From assembly GCF_015694725.1 (NCBI RefSeq), contig NZ_JADQDQ010000001.1, forward strand, positions 496,001 to 560,000: a DNA stretch of 64,000 bases, written 5' to 3'. Made by a program: the position numbers and the translations under genes. Under the pieces are notes generated by a model, which was not told the DNA's origin, searched no databases, and saw only the letters and a list, made by a program, of their open reading frames with translations. Source of the DNA: Hymenobacter jeongseonensis (GTDB lineage Bacteria; Bacteroidota; Bacteroidia; Cytophagales; Hymenobacteraceae). Shown one piece after another: positions 42,386-50,153 of this stretch (positions are counted from its first letter, which is position 1; every line of letters begins with the position of its first letter).

Positions 42386-44356
42386 CTACGGAATTAATTG
42401 GCCCTGCCCGTCAAATACCAAGTACTCCGGGCGGCGGCCCACCGCGATTTCGGCCTTGTAGAGCGGCGTCTTGCCGTCGGCGGCGCGAATTTCGGTTACG
42501 CTAATTAGGCGCGCATCGGGATGGTTTTTGGTGATGTACGCCAGTGCTGGCGCGGCTAGATACATCGTGCCTACTTGTTTTTCGGGGCCGGTGGCAGGAG
42601 CAGGCGCAATTCCGATTCCGATACCGGCCTTCTGGTTAAACGCCAGTACATCGGGGCGCGACTGATTTGCTTTCGTCGTGATTACAATTACGCCCGATTC
42701 TTTGCCGGCACCGAACAGCTGGCGGGCTTGTAAGCCTTTGAAAATGTTCATGCTGGCAATGTCGTTGGGTGCAACATTATTCAACACGTTAGCGCTTGCG
42801 CCTTGCTTCTGCAACTGCCCGTCGATGTAATAAAACGGCGGCTCGGCCTGCGCCGTTGATAGTGTGGTGGCCGGACTGGGCGCAAAGCCTTTGCCTTTGG
42901 GCAGCAATTCGATGCCGACTGCGGTGCCGAGCTTCCGTTCGGCCGTACTTCCTCGTTCAGCTGTTTTGGGCGCGGGCGTCACCGGCTGCTCTTCATTGTT
43001 GAAGTAGAGCATTCGTTTTTCAGGCCCCTGAGTGATACCCGCCAGATAGCGGACGTAAGGTGCTTTTTCCGAAGCCTTTTCGCTAATGGCCCAGCTGGTG
43101 AGCTTCGCCGACGGGTAGGTTTTGGCAAGGTAAGTCTTGATGCCCGCGGGCAGCTGGTGCTTGGCCGGGGCAACGGCGGGACCGATTTTGAAGTGGGTAT
43201 CCTGGGCCCCTGCCGCATCAACTTTCTTATTCAGGGCCAGTACATCCGCCCGATTACGATTTTTGTTGGTCGTGATAACCGCGGCCCAATCGGCTGCAAC
43301 GTCCTGTCCCAGTACCTGCTGCACTTGGCTGCCTTTTAGAATCTTCATCGTCGCAACGTCGCCAAATAAATCGTCGTTGCCCTTCAGGCTAGTTAGTTGG
43401 CCATCCATGTAATAGATACGGGACGGGCTGGCCGCATTACCAGCCGCTGCCAACGCGGACGCCGGTACCGCCGGCCCCGCGCTCTGGGCGCGCGCCGCCG
43501 AAAAGCCCAGCGTCACGGCCAGCACCAGCGGCCCGGCCACAAAATAGCGGGCCAACTGCCCAGTCGAAGAAAATGGAGTATTCATCATGGCAACGCGGTT
43601 TTTGAGGGATGGAAAAGTGAAATGGGAAACAAGCGAAGGCCCGCCCACGCCGTGGCTGAGGCGCAGCAAACTGTATTGGTAGGCCCGGCGGTCGAGGCCG
43701 GTTTGCAGAGCGGCTCGGTCGGCCAGGTACTCAAGGTTGTCGAGCAGAGCGCGTCGCAGTAGCCACGCGGCGGGGTTGCACCACGCCAGCGCCTGCGCCA
43801 CTTGGGCCAGCAGCACGTCCAGGGTGTGCCATTGGCGCACGTGCACCTGCTCGTGGCGTAGCACGGCGTCCAGCTCCGCGGCCGGGTGCTGCAAGGGGTT
43901 GAGGTAGACGGTTTGCCAGAACGAAAATGGGCTCATCGCGCCCGGCAGGGCCCGAATGGCCTGCCCGTGCACCACTGCCGGCCGCGTCGTCCGTCGCAGG
44001 CGCCACAACGAGAGCAACTGCACCAGCAGGCGGGCCAGTAGCAGCCCCGCGCCGCCCGCATAAAGCCTCAGCCCCAGCAGTTCCCAATCGAGGGCCGGAG
44101 CTGTTGGCCTGGCCACCGCGCCGGCTATAGTCGGAACGATTGCCACCATCGCCGCCGTCGGGCCCGAGGCAGCTTCGGCCGGCAGCAGCGCGGGCACGGG
44201 CAGCACCGGATACACGGCTGCAAACAGCAGCGCAAACAGCAGGTAAAAGCGGTTCAGCGTGAAAAACGTGAGCCGGCGCAGCAGCCCGAAATACGCCACT
44301 GCAAATAGCAGCAGCGCCCCATTGGCTTTCAGCAGATAGAGCAGAACGGGCGACAT
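42386..44356 (-). CDS. M56 family (BlaR1/MecR1-like) membrane metallopeptidase with plug-like C-terminal repeats
   Basis: 656 residues from the ATG at 44356; a GTG at 44359 overlaps the blaI stop. Residues 1-275 have four membrane helices around a cytoplasmic zinc peptidase motif, RHEQVHVRQW (HExxH). After the last helix come two regions resembling TonB-dependent receptor plug segments: YYMDGQL...MKILKG...AAVITTNK and YYIDGQL...MNIFKG...GVIVITTK. The family cleaves the paired BlaI repressor upon an external signal. It has no penicillin-binding sensor domain, so the signal is not a beta-lactam on this evidence. Translationally coupled to blaI. Confidence 0.9.
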   Translation of the reverse strand: MSPVLLYLLKANGALLLFAVAYFGLLRRLTFFTLNRFYLLFALLFAAVYPVLPVPALLPAEAASGPTAAMVAIVPTIAGAVARPTAPALDWELLGLRLYAGGAGLLLARLLVQLLSLWRLRRTTRPAVVHGQAIRALPGAMSPFSFWQTVYLNPLQHPAAELDAVLRHEQVHVRQWHTLDVLLAQVAQALAWCNPAAWLLRRALLDNLEYLADRAALQTGLDRRAYQYSLLRLSHGVGGPSLVSHFTFPSLKNRVAMMNTPFSSTGQLARYFVAGPLVLAVTLGFSAARAQSAGPAVPASALAAAGNAASPSRIYYMDGQLTSLKGNDDLFGDVATMKILKGSQVQQVLGQDVAADWAAVITTNKNRNRADVLALNKKVDAAGAQDTHFKIGPAVAPAKHQLPAGIKTYLAKTYPSAKLTSWAISEKASEKAPYVRYLAGITQGPEKRMLYFNNEEQPVTPAPKTAERGSTAERKLGTAVGIELLPKGKGFAPSPATTLSTAQAEPPFYYIDGQLQKQGASANVLNNVAPNDIASMNIFKGLQARQLFGAGKESGVIVITTKANQSRPDVLAFNQKAGIGIGIAPAPATGPEKQVGTMYLAAPALAYITKNHPDARLISVTEIRAADGKTPLYKAEIAVGRRPEYLVFDGQGQLIP

Positions 44357-44358
44357 CA

Positions 44359-44727
44359 CTATTCGGGTTTTTTGTTTTCGATGAGCTTGATGATTTCCTG
44401 CAAATCAGCCGCGCTGATTTTATCATCCTGCGCGAAAAAGGACACCAGTTCCTTATAAGAATTCTGGAAATGCTGCTGCACCAGCGTGCCCAGCGAGCGA
44501 CGCTGGTACTCATCGGCCGAAATCAGGGGCACGAACCGGTAGGAGTTGCCCAGCTTCTCGCTGCGCGCAAAGGCCTTGCGCTCCAGGTTGCGGAGCGTAG
44601 ATGCCAGCGTGGTGTAAGGCGGGCGCGGCGCCGGCAGGCCTTCAAGTATGTCCTTGACGAAGCCCCCGCCGGGCAGGGTCCAGAGCACGTGCAGGGCGTC
44701 TTCTTCGGGTTGGGTGAGGCGTTCCAT
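44359..44727 (-). CDS. BlaI/MecI/CopY-family repressor
   Basis: 122 residues, the normal size. A winged helix (LTQPEEDALHVLWTLPGGGFVKDIL, YTTLASTLRNLERKAF) and C-terminal dimerisation helices (FAQDDKISAADLQEIIKLIE) match the family. It forms a two-gene operon with the M56 peptidase and binds, by inference, the two palindromes at 44749-44782 in its own promoter. Confidence 0.94.
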   Translation of the reverse strand: MERLTQPEEDALHVLWTLPGGGFVKDILEGLPAPRPPYTTLASTLRNLERKAFARSEKLGNSYRFVPLISADEYQRRSLGTLVQQHFQNSYKELVSFFAQDDKISAADLQEIIKLIENKKPE

Positions 44728-44748
44728 GAGCTGAGGGAGTGGGGCAAT

Positions 44749-44782
44749 TACGATTGTGTCGTAAATCTACGAAATATTCGTA
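44749..44782. promoter_or_regulatory. Two BlaI-type operators
   Basis: Two copies of TACGA-N5-TCGTA lie at 44749-44763 and 44768-44782, 19 bases apart start to start; the second extends to the perfect palindrome CTACGAAATATTCGTAG (44767-44783). They are 22 bases before the blaI ATG. Confidence 0.8.
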
Positions 44783-44792
44783 GTAATACAAA
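44762..44792 (-). promoter_or_regulatory. Promoter of the blaI-M56 operon
   Basis: On the minus strand TTTG (44789-44792), 19 bases, then TAGATTTA (44762-44769) fit the Bacteroidota -33/-7 pattern. One operator fills the spacer, the other overlaps the -7 box and start site, so repression by occlusion is expected. Confidence 0.6.
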
Positions 44793-44823
44793 TCGTCGGT
44801 TGGAAAACAGAATATGCAAATAA

Positions 44824-44860
44824 CAAAAACGCCCTTCCTGCGCAGGAAAGGCGTTTTTGT
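44824..44860 (-). terminator. Intrinsic terminator of the STAS-like gene
   Basis: CAAAAACGCC...TTCCTG pairs with CAGGAA...GGCGTTTTTG. It lies downstream of the minus-strand gene ending at 44917 and isolates it from blaI. Confidence 0.8.
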
Positions 44861-44916
44861 GAAAGAAAATAATTCGTGTTCGATTGCGTCCGGCACTACG
44901 GGAAGCTGCCCGGCCC

Positions 44917-45345
44917 TCACTTCACCTTATCGGTTTGCTGAATTTGTAGCCAGCGGATAGCGGCGCCCTCGTCCCCAAAAAATGAAATGGCGTACGGCTT
45001 GTCGTCGTAGGCCTCGGCCGAAATGTAGCCCGGCCGGTTGATGATGGCTTCCTGGAGCGCCGGGCCCACCAGATAGGCCAGGTACAAGCGGCCGCCCAGC
45101 TGCCGCGCCATGTCGGGAAAGTACTTGTCGAGCAGCCAGAGCGTGGTGTTGGGGTCGTTGAGGGTGCGGCGGCGGATGTCCTGCAGCCAGAACCGCGCCT
45201 TCGCCTGCAGGGCCACGTCCGTCATCTGCTGGTACACCGCGGGCAGCTCGCGCGGGTCGGGCTGGTAGCCCCAGCGGCCCACCAGAATGTCGAGGTCGGC
45301 ACGGTGGGAAAAGTGAATGAGCGGCGCAGGAATATCGGACGACAT
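44917..45345 (-). CDS. Small STAS-like protein, paralogue A
   Basis: 142 residues from the ATG at 45345. It shares with the protein encoded at 46754 the blocks DLDILVGRW, ELPAVYQQM, FWLQDIRRR, a W...YFP helix, GGRLYLAYLVGP and the end DEGAAIRWL. No membrane segment. The fold is probably STAS-like (inferred); function unknown. It lies on one side of a Tet-type exporter and its paralogue on the other. Confidence 0.8.
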   Translation of the reverse strand: MSSDIPAPLIHFSHRADLDILVGRWGYQPDPRELPAVYQQMTDVALQAKARFWLQDIRRRTLNDPNTTLWLLDKYFPDMARQLGGRLYLAYLVGPALQEAIINRPGYISAEAYDDKPYAISFFGDEGAAIRWLQIQQTDKVK

Positions 45346-45417
45346 AGGCAAAAGGGCAGGACGACGGGCAAAGTAAGCGGTTTACGCAACACTCGCCTAG
45401 TGGTGCCAGCCCCGAAG

Positions 45418-46674
45418 CTAGTGAACGGGCACGGTTTCCGGAACGGCCGCGCCGGCCGCCACCGGCGGGTGCTTGCGCAACGAGCGCACCGCCAGCGCCA
45501 CACTCGCCAGCGTGAGCACGGCCCCCAGCAAAAACGGCGCCCCCGGAAACTGCACCGGCGCCGAGGGCCGGGTGAAGTAGCCGAATAAATGGGTCATTAT
45601 CAACGGGCCGACCACGCCCGTGGCGCTGATGAGGCTGGTGAGTGAGCCCTGCAGTTCGCCCTGCTCATTGGCCGGAACTTGGTTCGAAATAGTGCCCTGC
45701 AACGCCGGGCCAGCTAAGCCGCCCAGGCAGTAGGGCGCCAGAAATACGAGCATCAGCCAGCCTTGGGAGGCAAACGCGAACAGCACAAAGCCTACCGTAT
45801 AGCAGGCCAGGCCAATGATAATGGCCCGCGCCGCGCCTAATTTTGGAATGGCGATGCGCACCAAGCCACCCTGCACTAGCCCCGAAAACAGCCCGACCAC
45901 CGCCAGCGAAATGCCCACCAGGCGCTCGGTCCAGCCGAACTTGAGCATGGTGTAAAACGTCCAGACCGATTGTGTAGACGAGCCCGCCAGGTAAATCAGC
46001 ACCAAGGCGGCCACCAGCCCCAGCACCGCCGGATAGTTGCGTAGCCGCAGCAACGAAGCCACGGGGTTGGCGCGCCGCCACTCAAACGGCCGCCGCTGCT
46101 CAGGCGCCAGCGACTCGGGCAGTACCAAAAGCCCGTACAGAAAATTGCACAAGCTCAGGCCCGCCGCCACCATAAACGGCACCCGCGACCCAAAATCAGC
46201 CAACAAACCTCCCATTGCCGGCCCAATGATAAAGCCCGCTCCAAAGGCCGCGCCCACTAGCCCAAAGTTCTGGGCCCGCTTTTCGGGCGTGCTGATGTCG
46301 GCAATATAGGCCGTGGCCGTGGTGAAGCTGGCCCCCGTGATGCCCGCAATGACGCGGCCCACGAAAAGCCACGTCAGCGTGGGGGCAAAGGTGAGGAAGA
46401 TGTAGTCGAGGCCCAGGCCCAGCAGCGCCGCCAGCAGCACCGGCCGCCGCCCCAGCTTGTCGCTGAGCCCGCCAATGACCGGAGCAAAGCAAAACTGCGC
46501 GCTGGCGTAGGCGAACGTGAGCCAGCCTGAATACTCCGATGCCCGGCTCAAGCCCTCGCCGGTGAGCTGTTGAATGAGCTTGGGTACCACCGGAATGATG
46601 ATGCCCAGGCCGATAACGTCAATCAGGATGGTGATAAAGATGAAGCCAAGGGCCGGGGAGCGTTTGTCTGCCAT
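45418..46674 (-). CDS. MFS transporter, TCR/Tet family
   Basis: 418 residues with 12 predicted helices. Motif A is [14 protein letters not shown] between helices 2 and 3; [10 protein letters not shown] in helix 1 and [12 protein letters not shown] in helix 5 (motif C) mark a drug:H+ antiporter of the TetA group. Such proteins export tetracyclines or other small molecules; resistance cannot be inferred from sequence alone. No TetR-type regulator is adjacent; instead it is flanked by two STAS-like paralogues on the same strand. Confidence 0.92.
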   Translation of the reverse strand: MADKRSPALGFIFITILIDVIGLGIIIPVVPKLIQQLTGEGLSRASEYSGWLTFAYASAQFCFAPVIGGLSDKLGRRPVLLAALLGLGLDYIFLTFAPTLTWLFVGRVIAGITGASFTTATAYIADISTPEKRAQNFGLVGAAFGAGFIIGPAMGGLLADFGSRVPFMVAAGLSLCNFLYGLLVLPESLAPEQRRPFEWRRANPVASLLRLRNYPAVLGLVAALVLIYLAGSSTQSVWTFYTMLKFGWTERLVGISLAVVGLFSGLVQGGLVRIAIPKLGAARAIIIGLACYTVGFVLFAFASQGWLMLVFLAPYCLGGLAGPALQGTISNQVPANEQGELQGSLTSLISATGVVGPLIMTHLFGYFTRPSAPVQFPGAPFLLGAVLTLASVALAVRSLRKHPPVAAGAAVPETVPVH

Positions 46675-46753
46675 TCGAGAAAACTAGAGAGCGAAAGAGT
46701 GGAACAAGGCCCGGGCACTGGGCCGGGGCAGCGCAAGGGCCAGAATTGGGTGG

Positions 46754-47161
46754 TTAGGCGCCGAGCCACGCAATGGCGGCACTTTCTTCAATAAACCGCT
46801 CGCCGATGAACGGCTTGTCAACAAAATACGCCGCCGGCGGAAAAGCCGCGTCGGCGGCCTCGTCGCGCAGGTACACGGGGGCCATGAGGTAGGCCAGCCG
46901 GGTGCGGCCCCCCAGCCGGGGTTCCAGCTGCGGCAGCCAAGTGGTCACCATCCAGCGGGCCCCTAGCTGGTGGGTGTTTTGGCGTCGGCGCACATCCAGC
47001 AGCCAGCGGCGGCAGCCGCCCGCCTGGGCCGCGTCGAGCAGCAGCTGGTAGCCGCGCTGCATTTCCGGCAGCTCAATGGGACGCAGCCACCGGCCCACCA
47101 GCAAGTCCAAGTCGGTCCGGTAGCTGATTTCTAAGAAGTCCTGCACCAGGATTGGATTCAT
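46754..47161 (-). CDS. Small STAS-like protein, paralogue B
   Basis: 135 residues from the ATG at 47161 (MNPILVQDFLEISYRTDL). DLDLLVGRW, WLLDVRRR, GGRTRLAYLMAP and ESAAIAWLGA match paralogue A at 44917 closely, making these two the closest pair of the four in the window. No signal peptide. Function unknown. Confidence 0.8.
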   Translation of the reverse strand: MNPILVQDFLEISYRTDLDLLVGRWLRPIELPEMQRGYQLLLDAAQAGGCRRWLLDVRRRQNTHQLGARWMVTTWLPQLEPRLGGRTRLAYLMAPVYLRDEAADAAFPPAAYFVDKPFIGERFIEESAAIAWLGA

Positions 47162-47278
47162 GCGCGGCAACCAAATAAAAGCAGGCCGCAAAGGTACGGA
47201 ACATCGTTGCCGCCAGCCAGCGCTGCTGACATTGTCAGGGCGGCGTTGCCACGGCGGCAGCATCGGCCGTCGCGTTGC

Positions 47279-47286
47279 TATTTTTG
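47279..47286 (+). promoter_or_regulatory. Candidate -7 element abutting the acyltransferase start
   Basis: TATTTTTG matches TAnnTTTG and is followed after 4 bases by the GTG at 47291, which would make the transcript leaderless. Confidence 0.4.
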
Positions 47287-47290
47287 TGCG

Positions 47291-48388
47291 GTGTCGCCTC
47301 CTTCCACTTCCCTTGCCTACCGGCCCGAGCTTAGCGGCCTGCGCGCCGTGGCGGTTGGCGTGGTGGTGCTGCACCATTGGCTGCAACCGCCTTTTCCATT
47401 GGGCGAGATGGGCCGCTGCCTGTTCTTTGTGCTCAGCGGCTACCTCGTTTCGGGCATTGCGTGGAAATACGACGCCTACGTGGGGGCGCCCGGCCCGTGG
47501 CTGCGGCGCTTGGGCACCTTCTACGCCCGCCGGGTGCTACGCATTATTCCGCCGTATTATTTGGCCTTGGCCGGGTGCGCGTTGCTGCCCCTGGCCACCG
47601 TGCGGGAACATCCGTGGTGGTTTCTGTTGCCAGGTGCCAATCTGTTGATTTACAAAAGTCAAGGCTGGGGCGACGGTGTGGGGCATTACTGGACCTTGGC
47701 AGTCGATGAGCAATTTTACCTGCTATGGCCCTTGGTGCTGGGCGTGGTAGGCCGGCGGCGGTGGGCGCTGCTGGTGCTAGCGGCCAGTGGCCCAGCCTTT
47801 CGCGTGGGTTGGGCGGCTTGGCACGGACCCGGCATGGTGCACTTACTGCTGCCCGCCAGCCTCGATTTGTTTGCGTTGGGAGCCATGCTGCGCTTGTGTC
47901 AGGGGCAGATGTGGCTGCGCCGGCTGGCCCGCGGGCGCTACGTAGCCGGTTCCTGGGTGCTATGTGCCGGGCTCAGAACGTGGCTGGACACGGGCGGCCC
48001 CTGGGCCGAAGCCTGGGCACTGGGTTACGTCAGCCTGGGAGCACTAGCGGCGTTTACTACCGTCAACTGGCTGCTCAACAGGCCGCACTTCGTAGCCCAG
48101 CGGGTGCTAAATCATCCGGTGGCGCAGTGGGTGGGCCAGCGCAGCTACGGAGTTTATTTGTACCATTTGCCCCTGCTGGTGTTTTGGCAGCGGCTGGTGT
48201 ACCACTTCGTGCCCGCCGCCGCCGAGCGGACCCTGCTGATGGGGCCGCTGCCCGTGCTGCTGGCGCTGCTGCCCGCGCTGGCCGTGCTGAGCGCCGCTTC
48301 CTGGCATTTCGTGGAAGCTCCCCTCGACCGTTTTAAAAACCGGTTTCAGTACACCGCTCCCTCTTTAGTGCTAAAACCTGTGCAGTAA
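47291..48388 (+). CDS. Acyltransferase family 3 membrane protein
   Basis: 365 residues from the GTG at 47291. YRPELSGLRAVAVGVVVLHHW opens the acyltransferase-3 domain with the catalytic-type histidine in helix 1; about ten helices follow, with GHYWTLAVDEQFYLLWP (the conserved S/T-L-x-x-E-x-F/W motif) and YGVYLYHLP near the end. Such enzymes O-acetylate polysaccharides, lipids or peptidoglycan. No ATG lies between 47291 and the domain, so GTG is the best start. Confidence 0.9.
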   Translation: MSPPSTSLAYRPELSGLRAVAVGVVVLHHWLQPPFPLGEMGRCLFFVLSGYLVSGIAWKYDAYVGAPGPWLRRLGTFYARRVLRIIPPYYLALAGCALLPLATVREHPWWFLLPGANLLIYKSQGWGDGVGHYWTLAVDEQFYLLWPLVLGVVGRRRWALLVLAASGPAFRVGWAAWHGPGMVHLLLPASLDLFALGAMLRLCQGQMWLRRLARGRYVAGSWVLCAGLRTWLDTGGPWAEAWALGYVSLGALAAFTTVNWLLNRPHFVAQRVLNHPVAQWVGQRSYGVYLYHLPLLVFWQRLVYHFVPAAAERTLLMGPLPVLLALLPALAVLSAASWHFVEAPLDRFKNRFQYTAPSLVLKPVQ

Positions 48389-48450
48389 CGGGAAAGACTT
48401 CTTAAGATTTGGGCTACCCCAGCCAGCTCGTTTCGCATGCAGGCAGTTGT

Positions 48451-49101
48451 TTAAACGGGGGCGCTGGCGCCCAGGGCCGCCAGCGGCAACGGTCCCGAAT
48501 CGACGATTCTCTGCTGGGCGCTCAGGCCCACGTCCAGCAAGTCCTGCATCAGGCCCTCGCCGATGGTTTCGCGCGTGTAGGCGTCGTTGGTAGTGCTTAT
48601 CACCAGCACCGGGCGCTCGGGCAGGGCCACCAGGGTAGCCCGGCGGTCAATCTCAATCGGAAACACGGGCGCGCACATAATCAGCCGGATATAGTCCACG
48701 GTGGTGCCCGCTAGCCAGCGGCAAGCCGCCGCCGCTCCGTGCCCGAAGCCGATAACCGTGACCGGCGTGCCCGGAGCACACTTGGCCAGTATTTCCTTGG
48801 TTAGCGAATCGAGGTAAGTGCTAAGGTCCGCTAGGTCGGCCAGCAGCGAATCAGGCGCAAACCACGCCGCGCCGGTGCGCGGCTCCTCCCCATTGGTGCG
48901 CGCCAGGGCGTGGCGGCTCAGAGCTTCGGGAAGCAGTAGCAGGCGCTCGGGCGTGTCGAGGTTGCGGAGCTGCTCAGCCAAGTCGGCCGTGGGTTGGTCG
49001 TGGCCGTGCAGGCACACCCATACGTGCTCGATGGCCGGCCCGGGCTCGCCCAGGCTCAGGTAGCGGGCCGTGCGCGGCGTAGTGAAAAAAAGAGGGGTCA
49101 T
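48451..49101 (-). CDS. Alpha/beta-hydrolase-fold protein lacking the catalytic serine
   Basis: 216 residues resembling phospholipase/carboxylesterase-type hydrolases: VWVCLHGHDQPTADLAEQL near the N-terminus, AAWFAP, and the nucleophile elbow VTVIGFGHGAAAA. The elbow reads G-F-G-H-G where active enzymes have G-x-S-x-G, and no histidine is found in the last 40 residues. It is therefore probably inactive as an esterase, or has another role. Confidence 0.8.
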   Translation of the reverse strand: MTPLFFTTPRTARYLSLGEPGPAIEHVWVCLHGHDQPTADLAEQLRNLDTPERLLLLPEALSRHALARTNGEEPRTGAAWFAPDSLLADLADLSTYLDSLTKEILAKCAPGTPVTVIGFGHGAAAACRWLAGTTVDYIRLIMCAPVFPIEIDRRATLVALPERPVLVISTTNDAYTRETIGEGLMQDLLDVGLSAQQRIVDSGPLPLAALGASAPV

Positions 49102-49163
49102 TCGTCAACGTAAAATCGAGGGTAAGCGCCAGTGTATACGGCTACAACGAGGTTGGTGGCGGC

Positions 49164-49358
49164 CTATGGATAAGGCCCGAGTAGCGGCCCGGTGTGCAGG
49201 CCCGCTACTCGGGCCTGCTGCTGTCGGCAATATATGAATATGGTTAAGCCAGCTCCGGCAATTCCATAAATCATACTCATCATGAATGGCCAACCCTGTG
49301 CTAGTGCGTTAGCAAGCTGTCGGCTGCAGCGTTGACGAGCCATGCTTCCTACTCGCAT
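49164..49358 (-). CDS. Possible small membrane protein
   Basis: A 64-residue ATG-initiated ORF with one hydrophobic segment (GWPFMMSMIYGIAGAGLTIFIYC). Its end overlaps a perfect hairpin. No family is recognised; it may be chance. Confidence 0.25.
   Translation of the reverse strand: MRVGSMARQRCSRQLANALAQGWPFMMSMIYGIAGAGLTIFIYCRQQQARVAGLHTGPLLGPYP
49173..49216. repeat. Perfect 15-bp hairpin
   Basis: AGGCCCGAGTAGCGG (49173-49187) pairs exactly with CCGCTACTCGGGCCT (49202-49216) around a 14-base loop. There is no T run. It could be a terminator-like or repeat element in the 378-base gap 49102-49479. Confidence 0.6.
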
Positions 49359-49479
49359 TTAAGCAGGTGTTTCAACGGCACTGTACAGGCGCTATCTATT
49401 TGTGGGTATCTATCGTATGAGGGGCAGTCCTGGCTTGTTGGGACTTTCTTACTGACTAGTACTCTCTTCAACTATTTCC

Positions 49480-49674
49480 ATGAACCAGAAACGCACTTTT
49501 GGCACAGTTCTCACCGTTTTGGGCATCGTTGGCATCATTATCGGTGCCCTTGCATTTCTAGGCATCGGCGGCATCGGCCTCAGCAAAGCCAATTCCGCAG
49601 TCCCGTTTATAGTGGGCATCATCTTCTTCATGGCCGGCATCAACCTGGTGAAGACCACCAGCGACCGGGCTTAG
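49480..49674 (+). CDS. Small two-helix membrane protein
   Basis: 64 residues with two transmembrane helices (TVLTVLGIVGIIIGALAFLG and VPFIVGIIFFMAGINLV) joined by a short loop, and charged ends. Such small proteins recur in Bacteroidota; no function is known to me. It has an ATG start and lies alone upstream of tRNA-fMet. Confidence 0.65.
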   Translation: MNQKRTFGTVLTVLGIVGIIIGALAFLGIGGIGLSKANSAVPFIVGIIFFMAGINLVKTTSDRA

Positions 49675-49792
49675 TCCCATGATTTAATAAAATACTCGCT
49701 TGGTAGTCAGTGGCTCACTAACCACGGGCCTGATTTTCCAAGAAAATAGCTTGCCTTCCCGAAAAAGCCCCCTACCTTTGTATCACAAACAG

Positions 49793-49865
<73 letters not shown>

Positions 49866-49868
49866 CCT

Positions 49869-49906
49869 AAAAGGCCGTTTTCCATATGGAGAACGGCCTT
49901 TTCTTT
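49869..49906 (+). terminator. Terminator after tRNA-fMet
   Basis: AAAAGGCCGTT (about 49869-49880) pairs with AACGGCCTTTT (about 49892-49902), followed by T-rich sequence. The remaining stretch to 50153 holds nothing recognised. Confidence 0.8.
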
Positions 49907-50153
49907 TCCCCGAAGGGCACTACACACAATAACTGTTTCTGGCCTTTTAAAAGGCGGTAACAAAAAATCCAGCGTCTTAGGACAGTGTAGAAGATGTTGA
50001 GTGCGGCAATTGAGAGGGTTTCCATCAATCTGGAGCGAGCAGCTCATTCCAGCTTCAAAGGTCCACATGCGAAGGGAGCCAATTCGGCAGCTATTTCGCA
50101 CGATGCAGCACTCAAATCATTTGGGGTATTGAGGTTCTATTTAAGTATTTTAA

